A DNA stretch of 64,000 bases. It comes from Gemmatimonadaceae bacterium. Lineage in GTDB: Bacteria; Gemmatimonadota; Gemmatimonadetes; Gemmatimonadales; Gemmatimonadaceae. Every line of letters begins with the position of its first letter. Positions within the stretch are counted from its first letter, which is position 1. The notes beneath the pieces are model-generated. The model made no database searches. It had not been told where the DNA came from and saw nothing but the letters and a program-made list of their open reading frames with translations. Location: positions 1 through 64,000 of the forward strand of contig JADZCT010000025.1 of assembly GCA_020851455.1 (NCBI GenBank), written 5' to 3'. Below are positions 34,501 to 42,066 of the stretch, piece by piece. The position numbers and the translations under genes are program-made.

Positions 34501-34807
34501 GATCATTGGCGCCCGAACGTGGGGCGGCGAGATCTGGCTGAGCGGGGTGAATACCCTTACCGACGCCGGGGTCGCGCGCGCGCCGATGAGCGGGGTTTAC
34601 GGCGCGGAAGGCAAGTGGCTCATCGAGCAGGACGGTGTGCATCCCGACATCGTGGTCGAGAACCTTCCGCACGAGACCTTCCTCGGCAAGGATGCGCAGC
34701 TCGACGCTGCAATCGAGTTCCTGAAGAGGAAGATCGCGGAGGACCCGAGGCCGGTTCCGCAGCCGCCTCCGCATCCGGTCAAGCGGCCGCCGGACGGGCC
34801 CGAGTAG
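31568..34807 (+). CDS. Tricorn-like protease (propeller-PDZ-S41)
   Basis: The ATG at 31568 has GGGAGGAG just upstream and starts a signal peptide ending AGAQ; the product is about 1079 residues. Tricorn architecture is present: two propellers made of PD40 repeats (about 30-560), a core helix region with HTSVGGGD near 740, a PDZ domain near 800-870 (KAGDVITAVNG), and the S41 serine-protease core. The serine is Ser962 in QETASDGE. The C-terminal GKWLIEQDGVHPDI motif carries the expected Glu. The signal peptide indicates periplasmic peptide degradation, unlike archaeal cytoplasmic tricorn. Other peptidases in the window (M28) could finish its products. Confidence 0.93.
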   Translation: MLRRCIAIVTCAASVAGAQSPAQGALGFYRFPTISGQTIVFAAEGDLWSVPVTGGLARRITTHPAEETDPVISRDGKTLAFTARYEGPAALYTMPITGGLPTRWTYDGDAATATSWTPDGKLVYKTLQYTTIPKYGMVQLDLASGNRVLVPLAGATEGSYDASGRTIYFSRPGFHNNVTKRYTGGTARQVWKYTTGAAEAVQLTGKEYNGESHSPMWYNGRVYFVSDRDGQMNIWSMKEDGSDKIQVTKHVGWDVRAPKMSPDGKIVYQWQADLWVLDAATGQTKIVPIALSSDLDQMRDRWVADPMRYLSSAHISPDGDRVALTSRGRVFVAPVKQGRFVRASTKDSARFREATFTPDGKSLLALSDETGEFEWVRIPANGVGPDEALTKGGDILRFQGFPSPDGKWLAWTDNNRDLWVMNVASKETRRVSENRQGVGAAAWSPDSRWLAFEMTALNSFSQVKIYDVQANRTTALTSDRTNSVAPAWDPKGEFIYFLSDRNLKTLVGAPWGNRRPEPYFDKEVEIYQVALRSGLRSPFQQDDELTPRAGAAPKPDTAARGVQIDLLGLANRIRRVPVPSGNYDWLAANGDALFYRSRGSGADAKADLVALKIGNEKPEPVVVVDAIGSAELSANGKKVLVRKDNALYVVDAKPVKVGNLADSRVDLTSWKFSINTRDDFRQIFVDAWRMERDWFYYPKMHGVDYKATLAKYGALLPRITTRDELSDLIGWVVGELSALHTSVGGGDLRRGEDNVAVASLGARLFRDAAKGGYRIDYIYQTDPEYPAERSPLADPDLNVKAGDVITAVNGTKTLDARDIGELLANQVGKQVLLTIGSGAAVRDIVVQTVGNEQNLRYTDWEYARRLATEEKSDGKIGYVHLRAMGGGDIDQFYRQFTPVFDKQGLVLDMRQNRGGNIDSWVLEMLSRKVWMYWQDRVGNPYWNMQGAFRGHIVMLVDQETASDGEAVAEGFRRLGLGTIIGARTWGGEIWLSGVNTLTDAGVARAPMSGVYGAEGKWLIEQDGVHPDIVVENLPHETFLGKDAQLDAAIEFLKRKIAEDPRPVPQPPPHPVKRPPDGPE

Positions 34808-34852
34808 GTCGAGCCCAACACATCGGCGCGGTCGCGCGCCTCGCCCTCGGCC

Positions 34853-37800
34853 CTAGCGACCGGCGGGGCGCATCCAGTCGCGCACGTGGTTTCGCGCGAG
34901 CGATGGCGCGCCGCTGAGCGAGATGATCCAGCGGTCCGGCAAGCCACTGCTCCGCATCACCGTGCGGCCGATGTCGAGCCGCAGGGGGGCCTGCCACGGA
35001 TTGCTCGACATCTGGCGCAGGCCGATGCCGACCATGGTGGCGTGCACGCGCCGCTCGGCGCGGCCGGCTGCTTCGGGCGTCCGCACGCGCTCCGACCAGG
35101 CTGCGAACAGCGCGCCCTCGATCGCCCAGCGCCCTTCCCGGGCGTAGAGAGCCGCGCTCCGCTCGACCCGCGCCGAGAGGGCCTGCTCGGCCAGGCGCGA
35201 GGAGGGCCGCAGCGTCCTGAGCATCGGGTCGGAGGTTGCCAGCGCGAAGACATCCGGATCCGGGTTCCACACGCGTTCGGCCGAGAACGCAGCCGTCCAG
35301 AGGCCACCGGGGGCGCGCGCCACCAGCGTGGCGTTTGCCCGCACCGACGCGTTCGACACCGTGTCGCGCGTGCGATACCCTGAACTCCACACGTCCGCCG
35401 TCAATACCGAGGCTGGCGTGGGCATCGCGGTGACGCCGGCCCATCCGTCCCAGTGCGCGATCGTGCCGCCGGTGCGCAGGTCGCGCCCCATACCCGTCAC
35501 CATCTCGCCTTCGACTCCAACGGGGAGCTCCGAGCTGCGCTGGCCGGGTACGAGCCAGTCAATCGAGCGAAACCGGGTAATGCGCCGCGAGACACCCACG
35601 AGCGGTGCGGTGAAGGAACGGTGAGCGTGGTCGCCGGCGACGGCCAGTCCCGGCTTGGTGACGTCGAGGTCGGCCTGTTCCTGCTCGATCCCGGCCGTGA
35701 CGCCCCACACGCCTGCGCCGTCCGACGCCAGGCGCCGATTCACCACGAGCGCGTTGGTGCGCCTCGTGATGTCAATGATCTTGCCCGTGGAAGGGTCGCT
35801 TGCGAGCCGGCGTTCCTGCGCGCTGGTGAGCGCGGCGCGCCACGGGTCCAGCGGCGACTGCTCGCGCGAGCGCAGGTTCCAGTACCAGCCGCGGCCTTCC
35901 GCGTACGCGCGCATGAGGGCGCTCGCCCGGACGGGCGCGCCGAGGAAGTACGGGTCGGCAACGCCAACGGCGAGCGCCTGGCGGGTGTTTGTCTCCTCGG
36001 TCGTCACCGAGAGTGAGCGGCCCGTGCCGAGCAGGTTGCGGTCCTCGAACGACGCATGGCCGATGGTGTGGCTTCCCAGCTGGATGGAGCCGCGCGTAGT
36101 CCAGGCGTCGCGGGTGCGCACGGTGAAGTCCGTCTGCGCGGCGGCGTCGCAGTGGCGTCCCTCGAGGGTGACGTCGGCGAAGAGCGACGACTTGCGCAGT
36201 CGGCGCACGGATTCCTCGATTGCCCCGGGGCTGGCGTTGTCGCCCGTGCGGAAACCGAGTTCCTGTTCGACGACGCTCGTGCGCGTGGGCACGCGGAGGC
36301 GCCGCGCGATGGAGGAGAGCCGCGCGCTCGGCAGCTCAACGCCGCCGGTCTCGATGGTCAGCCGGCCGACGCGCGTGCCGAGCCAGGATGCCGGGAAGGT
36401 TGCGCCGAGGGTATCAACCTCGCACCGGGTGAAGGCTGGCGCCTCGACTCGCTGGCGCGGTGGCACGGGCGGAGCCGGCGGAGCGCTGGCCGTCGAGCCC
36501 ATGAGGACGACCGCGGGGCGATCGGCGGGTGTCGCTCCAGGGCCGGTCGCTTCGGGAATCGCAGCCGCGAGCGTCGAGGTTGCGTTGCGCACGGGAAGGC
36601 CGCGTCCGTTGCGCGCGAGCACGTCGGCCGAACGCTCCCGCACGCGGCTCCGGGCGGCGACGCGGTGCGGTGCCCGTGTTGCGCGTGCGCCGGCTGGCTG
36701 CTCGCCGGCGGTATCTGCCTGCGCCGTTGCCAGTGCCGGCCCTGTGGCGCCCGGTGCGTCGGGCCAGGGAGTGAGCGCGGCCATCGCGATCGCCGCGGCC
36801 ATGAGACCGAATGCCGCCCGGCTGGCGAGCGGGGCCGCCGAGCGCGGCAGGCGTTCGCGCGCCCAGCGAACGAGGCGGGCGCCGTCGAGCAGGTCGTACT
36901 GCAGCCAGAGCCACACCAGGGCGTACGGAACGGCTTCCAGCCCGGCCACGCACGCCAGCATGAGGATCGCGCGGGCGGGCGTCGCGGGGGAGGCCGTGAA
37001 CCAGACCGCGAGGCCAACGGCCGCGATGATGTACGACGCGTTCTCGGACTGGTGGTTGAATATGACGACGTAAATGAGCAGCGATGCCAGGTACCGCCGG
37101 CGGTAGGCCGCGTCGGCCCACGCGGCGCGGCGCAGTACGCCGGGTGCGACGACGATGGCCGTGGCGAGGGCCTGGAGGGGCCAGTTCGGGATCGCGATGC
37201 CGGTCCACTGGCGGATCACCACCATGATGCTGCGGGCGAACGTCAGGTCGCGTCCGTCGGCGGAGAGGATCGCGATCCACGAGCGATACTGCTCGAGCAG
37301 CAGTCGCGGCGTCGTGACCAGCAGCGGCCCCGCGAGGAACGCGATTGCCACGAGGGAGACGATTGCAACCGCGCGCCATCGGCGCGAGCGCGTGAGGGCG
37401 AACGGCATGATCGCGGCCGGGAACAGCTTCATTAGTGTGCCCGCCGCGATCGCGGCGCCGGCCCGCGCCGCGCGGCCGTCCTCGATGGCGAGGAAGCTTG
37501 CCACCATGAGAGCCGCGATGAGCGCGTTGCTCGATGTGCTCTGTACCGCGCCGACCAGCGCGGGCAGGACGATGAGCAGGGCGACGGTACCGGCGCGTCC
37601 AGGCAGCAGCCGGTCCACCGCCGCGTAGAGCGAGAGCGCGTTCAGCGTCGTCCATGCCAGCAGCCCGAGGAGGAACGGCGTGTACGCGAACGGCGCGAAG
37701 AAGAGCGCGGCAGTGGGGTTGTACTTGAACCGGTCGCGGTCTTCCGTCCCTTGCTCTGCGGGGTAGCGGGCGTACAGATCGCGCCCTTCGCTCAGATGGA

Positions 37801-38002
37801 CGAACGACTGCCGGAAGATCGGGTAGGTCGCATGGCCCTGGGTAAGCACGCCGCGTTGAACCGTCGCGACGCCCGCGAGCGCGAGGAAGGTGGCGAGGAT
37901 GCAGAGCCGTATGCGCGCGTCCACCCTACGCCTCGGGTGGTGGGTGAGCTGCCCGGCCGCGTGAGCGCGGCGGATGTCGGCAGGAGGCGGCTCGGGATGC
38001 AT
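34853..38002 (-). CDS. Fusion of GT87 membrane glycosyltransferase with POTRA/Omp85-like outer-membrane domain
   Basis: One unbroken frame of 1049 codons encodes two unlike parts. Residues 25-411 match polyprenol-phosphate-mannose dependent GT87 (DUF2029) enzymes: several membrane helices, GRDLYARYP near 73, and RFKYNPTAALFFAPFAY at 91-107. A Pro/Ala/Arg-rich linker (412-525) leads to a POTRA-like module (about 545-620; LRKSSLFADVTLEG) and then Omp85-type barrel strands (EDRNLLGTGRSLSV near 653, DPYFLGAPVRAS near 683) to the end. The C-terminus (DWMRPAGR) lacks a classical aromatic end. No ATG, GTG or TTG with a proper signal peptide was found before the POTRA part, arguing against two genes. 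Either a real chimera or a sequencing merge. Confidence 0.8.
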   Translation of the reverse strand: MHPEPPPADIRRAHAAGQLTHHPRRRVDARIRLCILATFLALAGVATVQRGVLTQGHATYPIFRQSFVHLSEGRDLYARYPAEQGTEDRDRFKYNPTAALFFAPFAYTPFLLGLLAWTTLNALSLYAAVDRLLPGRAGTVALLIVLPALVGAVQSTSSNALIAALMVASFLAIEDGRAARAGAAIAAGTLMKLFPAAIMPFALTRSRRWRAVAIVSLVAIAFLAGPLLVTTPRLLLEQYRSWIAILSADGRDLTFARSIMVVIRQWTGIAIPNWPLQALATAIVVAPGVLRRAAWADAAYRRRYLASLLIYVVIFNHQSENASYIIAAVGLAVWFTASPATPARAILMLACVAGLEAVPYALVWLWLQYDLLDGARLVRWARERLPRSAAPLASRAAFGLMAAAIAMAALTPWPDAPGATGPALATAQADTAGEQPAGARATRAPHRVAARSRVRERSADVLARNGRGLPVRNATSTLAAAIPEATGPGATPADRPAVVLMGSTASAPPAPPVPPRQRVEAPAFTRCEVDTLGATFPASWLGTRVGRLTIETGGVELPSARLSSIARRLRVPTRTSVVEQELGFRTGDNASPGAIEESVRRLRKSSLFADVTLEGRHCDAAAQTDFTVRTRDAWTTRGSIQLGSHTIGHASFEDRNLLGTGRSLSVTTEETNTRQALAVGVADPYFLGAPVRASALMRAYAEGRGWYWNLRSREQSPLDPWRAALTSAQERRLASDPSTGKIIDITRRTNALVVNRRLASDGAGVWGVTAGIEQEQADLDVTKPGLAVAGDHAHRSFTAPLVGVSRRITRFRSIDWLVPGQRSSELPVGVEGEMVTGMGRDLRTGGTIAHWDGWAGVTAMPTPASVLTADVWSSGYRTRDTVSNASVRANATLVARAPGGLWTAAFSAERVWNPDPDVFALATSDPMLRTLRPSSRLAEQALSARVERSAALYAREGRWAIEGALFAAWSERVRTPEAAGRAERRVHATMVGIGLRQMSSNPWQAPLRLDIGRTVMRSSGLPDRWIISLSGAPSLARNHVRDWMRPAGR

Positions 38003-38028
38003 TTCGGATTGGGGGTACGACCGGGTTA

Positions 38029-38057
38029 ATCATATGTGAGCCGGACTTGCGGCTCAA
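38029..38057 (-). promoter_or_regulatory. Promoter of the GT87 fusion gene: TTGAGC - 17 bp - TATGAT
   Basis: On the minus strand TTGAGC (38057-38052) and TATGAT (38034-38029) are separated by 17 bp. They match four and five of six consensus positions. The start codon at 38002 would follow a leader of about 20 bases. Confidence 0.55.
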
Positions 38058-38349
38058 TGGAGCGATGCCGGGCTCTTTGATCTGCGATGGGCCGTGGGGC
38101 ACAAGTACACGAAGGGATTCGCGGGTATCTGGCCCACTCCGTGGGTGGCGCTTTCGATGCTCCCGAGCGTTTGGCTGCCGGATGTCGGAAGTGGCCCAGC
38201 GGGGGGATCCGCATGTGCATCGGCCGGGTGTCGCTCAATGCGGCGCGGCGCGCAACCGTGCGGCGGATGCGCGCCCCTCGCATTGGGTCGCTGCCGGCGC
38301 TAGCGCTCGACGTCCGCAGTATGGACTGTCGCGTCGTTGGCCGAAAGGC

Positions 38350-38356
38350 GTAACTT
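38350..38356 (+). promoter_or_regulatory. GTAACTT promoter motif upstream of CPBP gene
   Basis: GTAACTT ends 41 bases before the ATG at 38398. It is one of five identical intergenic copies in this window. Confidence 0.45.
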
Positions 38357-38397
38357 CGCACCACCGTGCCAACGCCGACAGTGCACCCATCGCCCCG

Positions 38398-41300
38398 ATG
38401 ACGCCTCACGCGCGAGCCACGCTTGCGGTCGCCACGATCGGCGCGTGTGCCGCCGCTATCGCGGCGATCCTGTTCCCGCGCGCCTTCCCGGCAATCGCGC
38501 TCGACAACCGCCTCACGCAGGCCACGGCCCTCGCGCGCGCCGACTCGTTTTTCTCCGCGCATGCCCTCGCGCCCGATGCCACCAGGCGCGCTGTCCTCTT
38601 CGCCGCTGACGACTCCGTCGTTACCTACGTTGACATCGCCGCTGGCGGAGCCGACTCTGTCAACGCGCTCGTGAGAGGGAAAGACGCAGCGCTCTTCTCC
38701 TGGGCGGTGCGCGCCTTCGAGCCGGGCGACGCACGCGAGGCAACGGTCGAACTCGCGACGGACGGCCGCGTCATTGGCTTCCGCCGCAAGCTCGCCAATA
38801 CGGACACGCTCCCCGACATCGGCGCAGATTCGGCGTCGGCGCTTGCCTACGCCGTGCTCACGGAATGGATCGGCCAGCCGCACAGCCTCTGGCAGATCCA
38901 GACGACGAGCTACGAAACGAGGAAGGAAAGCGGCCGCGTGGACCGAACGGTCACCTTCGAGCGCACCGACCGGACGATCGGCGACGCGCCGATCCGGCTG
39001 GATGTCGTCGTGGCGGGCAACACGCCGGTCGAAGCGCGGCCGTACATCTACATCCCCGAGTCGTTCAGCCGCCGGTACGCGGAGATGCGCTCGGCGAACG
39101 ACCTCCTCGCTGCCCTCGCGACCGTCGGAATCCTTGGGTTGGCGCTCCTGGGCGTGTTGTCGCTGAGAAGATTCTCGCGTGACGGCGGGCTCCGCTGGAA
39201 GCCGGCGCTGCTGGTCGGCGGCGTCATCGGCGCCGGGATCGCGGGCGCAGGGATCAACGGGCTTGGCGCGGCGTGGTTCTCGTACGACACGGCGACGCCA
39301 GCCGCGCTCCATCAGGCAATCGCGCTCGCGGCCGCGCTGGCGGGCGGAGTGGCGATGGGCGGAGTCGTCACGCTCACCCTCGTGGCCGCAGAGGCGGCCG
39401 CGCGACATGCATTCCCGCACAAGCTCGACTGGTGGGCGCTCTGGCGCGCGCGCGGCACGCGCGAGGCAGCGGCGCAGGTGGGCGGCGGTTACGTCGTGGC
39501 CGCGATCGGGTTCGCCTATGTTGCCGCGTTCTATCTCGTCACCCGCCATACGCTCGGCTGGTGGGTGCCAAGCGAACTGCTCGACGACCCGAACCAGGTC
39601 GCCACGCCCGCGCCATGGCTCACGGGCATCGCAATGTCGCTGCAGGCCGGGGTCTGGGAGGAGGCACTCTTCCGCGCGCTGCCGCTCTCGATGCTCGCGC
39701 TCTGGACGATGAACCGTCCGAACCGCGAATGGTGGATGCGCATGGGCATCGTGGGCACGGCCCTGATTTTCGGCTTCGCGCACTCGAACTACCCGTCGTG
39801 GCCGCCGTACTCCCGCGGCTTCGAACTCCTGCTGGAGGCGTCGTTCTGGGGCGTGGTGTTCCTGAGGGCAGGGCTGCTCGTCACGGTGACCAGTCACTTC
39901 GTGTACGACCTCGTCCTCTTCTCGCTCTTCACGGCGACCGGGAGCGCGCCGGCGTACCGCATCTCGGCGGCAATTGCCCTCCTCGCCCTGCTTGCGCCGG
40001 CGCTCGTGGTTGGCTGGCGGTTGCTGCGCCAGCGGGGGTTCGCGCCGCTGCCGGCCGGAGCGCGGTTTGGCGAGTGGCGTCAGCCGCCGGGCTCGGTCCC
40101 GCCCGCAGCGCCCGAAGCGATCGAGCAGCCGAGGGCGCTCTCTGCGCAGGGCCGCAGCGTCGCGTTGGTTGCATTCGCGGCGGCGCTGGTCGCGGCCGCC
40201 GCCTTGCCCGCAGCGCGCGTTCGCGGCCCGGCATTCACGGCTACCCGCGAGCGCGCGATGACTGTTGCCGACTCCATGCTGGCTGCTTCCGGCAGCGCCG
40301 CCGCCGACAGCGCGCTCGCGGCGGTGCGCGACCCGGCGAGCGGCTGGCGACGCCTTGCAACGGCCGCGGCCGACACGCTCGCTTCATGGCCGCGACTCCT
40401 CCACGAGCACGGGATGGACTACATGGTCGCGCCGCTCGCGTTCACGTACTCGCCCCCGGCGTGGTGGACGGTGCGGTACGTGCGCACGACAGGATCGGCA
40501 TCCGACCGCGCCGACGAGTGGCGCATCCGGGTAACGCCCGACGGTCGCCCGCTCGACGCCCGCCACATCGTTGCCGACAGCGCGCCCGGCGGTTCACCGC
40601 CTGCCGATTCGCTGCGGCGCGCGGCGCGCCGTGCGCTTGCGCGCGCAGGCGTAGACACCACGCCGCTCGTCGAGTCCGACTTTCAGGAAACGGAGCGTCC
40701 GAGGCGGCGCGACGCAACCGTTACCTACGTGGACACGTCACTCCACCTGCCTGAGGGCGCCAGCGCGCGCGCGTGGGTGAGCTTCGCCGGTAGTGAGCCG
40801 CTGGTTTCGCGGCGCGGAATCGAACTGCCGGAATCGTTCCGACGCGCCGAGCGTGAACGAGGCACCCGGGTGCTCGCGTTCACGGGCCTGCTGGCAGCGC
40901 TCGCGCTGGGGGTGATCGGGGGCGGGGCGATCGTCATCGCGAAGAGGCGCAGACCACTCGTGAACGATGCGGTGTTCGACCGGCGAACAGCATTGCGCCT
41001 GCTCGGCCTGCTGGCGCTGCTGTCGTGCCTTGTGACGCTCAACAACTGGCCCGCCGCCGTCTTTGCTTACGACACGGCCGCCACGTGGAGCAGCCACCTT
41101 GCGACCTTCGCCATTGCCGTCGTCGTGGCGCCCATCGGGGTGCTCGTCATTGCTGGAGTGTGGCAGGTGATGGAAGTGCTGCGGCGCCGCGCGGGAATTG
41201 CCGCCTGGCCGACGGGCGGCCGCGACGCGGTGCGAAGCGCGACAATCGCGGGGATGGGGATCGGCGCGGTCGCAGTGCTTGGCGAGTTGGTGTCGCAGGC

Positions 41301-41844
41301 GATGCGCGCTGGTGAGGCGGGGCTCGTTCCCGTCACGGGACTATCCATGGCTGTTCCCGCCGTCGCCGCGGCGCTCGCGATGCCGGCGGCGATTGGCGCG
41401 GTTGCGGCTGCCAGTGCAGTCCCGCCGCTGCTTCTCATGGCAACCACGCGTAGCGCGCGGGTACGGTGGCTCGTCTTCCTGCTGGCCATCGTAGTTGCGG
41501 GCGCGGTGCTCGCGCCCATCGCCGACAGCGTGGCGTCGGAACTGCCGTCCGTCGGAGAGGCACTGGCTGGACTCTGCGCCGCCGTTGCCCTCGTTGCCGC
41601 GATCGTTGTCTGGGGGCGCCGGGGGCCGCTCACGTGGCTGGTTGCCGCGGCAACGTTCGCGGGGCTGAGCTTGTTTCGCGATGGCGTGGATGCGCACACG
41701 GGCCAGGAGCGGATCGCGGCCGCGTTGGGCGTGCTCGCGTGCGTAGCTTGCGCGCTGTGGCTTGCGCGACGTGCAGCGGCCCGGCAGGGGACGGTGGTTG
41801 ACGCAGGCGACGCAACCGGCGCGCCGGATCAGCCCATGAAGTAG
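38398..41844 (+). CDS. CPBP-family intramembrane metalloprotease with degenerate internal duplication
   Basis: The ATG at 38398 starts directly with a membrane helix and follows a promoter motif; 1148 residues. The CPBP (Rce1/Abi) motifs are EE421-422xxxR426 (WEEALFR), His462 (FGFAHS) and His500...Asp504 (SHFVYD), in the first half. The second half repeats the design: extracytoplasmic domain and helices with parallel landmarks (YIYIPESFSRR near 217 versus GIELPESFRRA near 807; WFSYDTAT near 293 versus VFAYDTAA near 889). No EExxxR or matching histidines occur there. The family cleaves membrane substrates such as prenylated or signal peptides. The second copy may be structural or regulatory. 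About 1.1 kb of added sequence makes it far longer than usual CPBP proteins. Confidence 0.88.
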   Translation: MTPHARATLAVATIGACAAAIAAILFPRAFPAIALDNRLTQATALARADSFFSAHALAPDATRRAVLFAADDSVVTYVDIAAGGADSVNALVRGKDAALFSWAVRAFEPGDAREATVELATDGRVIGFRRKLANTDTLPDIGADSASALAYAVLTEWIGQPHSLWQIQTTSYETRKESGRVDRTVTFERTDRTIGDAPIRLDVVVAGNTPVEARPYIYIPESFSRRYAEMRSANDLLAALATVGILGLALLGVLSLRRFSRDGGLRWKPALLVGGVIGAGIAGAGINGLGAAWFSYDTATPAALHQAIALAAALAGGVAMGGVVTLTLVAAEAAARHAFPHKLDWWALWRARGTREAAAQVGGGYVVAAIGFAYVAAFYLVTRHTLGWWVPSELLDDPNQVATPAPWLTGIAMSLQAGVWEEALFRALPLSMLALWTMNRPNREWWMRMGIVGTALIFGFAHSNYPSWPPYSRGFELLLEASFWGVVFLRAGLLVTVTSHFVYDLVLFSLFTATGSAPAYRISAAIALLALLAPALVVGWRLLRQRGFAPLPAGARFGEWRQPPGSVPPAAPEAIEQPRALSAQGRSVALVAFAAALVAAAALPAARVRGPAFTATRERAMTVADSMLAASGSAAADSALAAVRDPASGWRRLATAAADTLASWPRLLHEHGMDYMVAPLAFTYSPPAWWTVRYVRTTGSASDRADEWRIRVTPDGRPLDARHIVADSAPGGSPPADSLRRAARRALARAGVDTTPLVESDFQETERPRRRDATVTYVDTSLHLPEGASARAWVSFAGSEPLVSRRGIELPESFRRAERERGTRVLAFTGLLAALALGVIGGGAIVIAKRRRPLVNDAVFDRRTALRLLGLLALLSCLVTLNNWPAAVFAYDTAATWSSHLATFAIAVVVAPIGVLVIAGVWQVMEVLRRRAGIAAWPTGGRDAVRSATIAGMGIGAVAVLGELVSQAMRAGEAGLVPVTGLSMAVPAVAAALAMPAAIGAVAAASAVPPLLLMATTRSARVRWLVFLLAIVVAGAVLAPIADSVASELPSVGEALAGLCAAVALVAAIVVWGRRGPLTWLVAAATFAGLSLFRDGVDAHTGQERIAAALGVLACVACALWLARRAAARQGTVVDAGDATGAPDQPMK

Positions 41845-41985
41845 AGTCCGAATGCGCACCTCGAACTGCGACATGCGCACCTCGAACTCCGCAAAACGCT
41901 GGTCGAGCTTCGCGTCGAATCGCGCGAAGATCAGCCGCGCCGTTACCGGCATTCGCGCCTCCAGTCGAGCTACGCGAACGTTGCA
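41833..41985 (-). pseudogene. Relic of a small coiled-coil protein gene
   Basis: The minus-strand frame reads VARLEARMPV, then ARFDAKLDQRFAEFEVRMSQ, then FEVRIRTLLHG. This resembles small bacterial coiled-coil membrane proteins that place such a repeat before a short FWIG-type membrane helix. That helix is missing, and a stop lies just upstream (41986-41988). The DNA shows the matching 21-bp tandem repeat (ATGCGCACCTCGAACT, twice), one heptad per unit. The frame continues open to 41341 antisense to the CPBP gene, without meaning. Remnant status is inferred. Confidence 0.4.
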
Positions 41986-42066
41986 TCACACGCTCGGCGG
42001 ATACGTTACCGAAAGGCTGCGCGCCGGCGCATTTTTCCCGCCATCGAACACCGGGGATCACAACAT

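Larger units (their letters stand above)
38003..38397. other. 395-bp divergent intergenic region
   Basis: It lies between the GT87 fusion gene (minus) and the CPBP gene (plus). It contains the promoter pair listed separately. Short open frames inside it have no ribosome site and no recognisable product. Nothing else was identified. Confidence 0.6.

Noticed and set aside
36450-36900. Separate outer-membrane gene starting within the GT87 fusion gene
   Set aside because: No ATG, GTG or TTG here gives a signal peptide with a basic n-region; Met401 lies inside a hydrophobic helix.
38047-38397. Upstream extension of the CPBP gene by 117 codons
   Set aside because: The added residues are Arg/Ser-rich without structure, while the ATG at 38398 follows a promoter motif and starts with a membrane helix.
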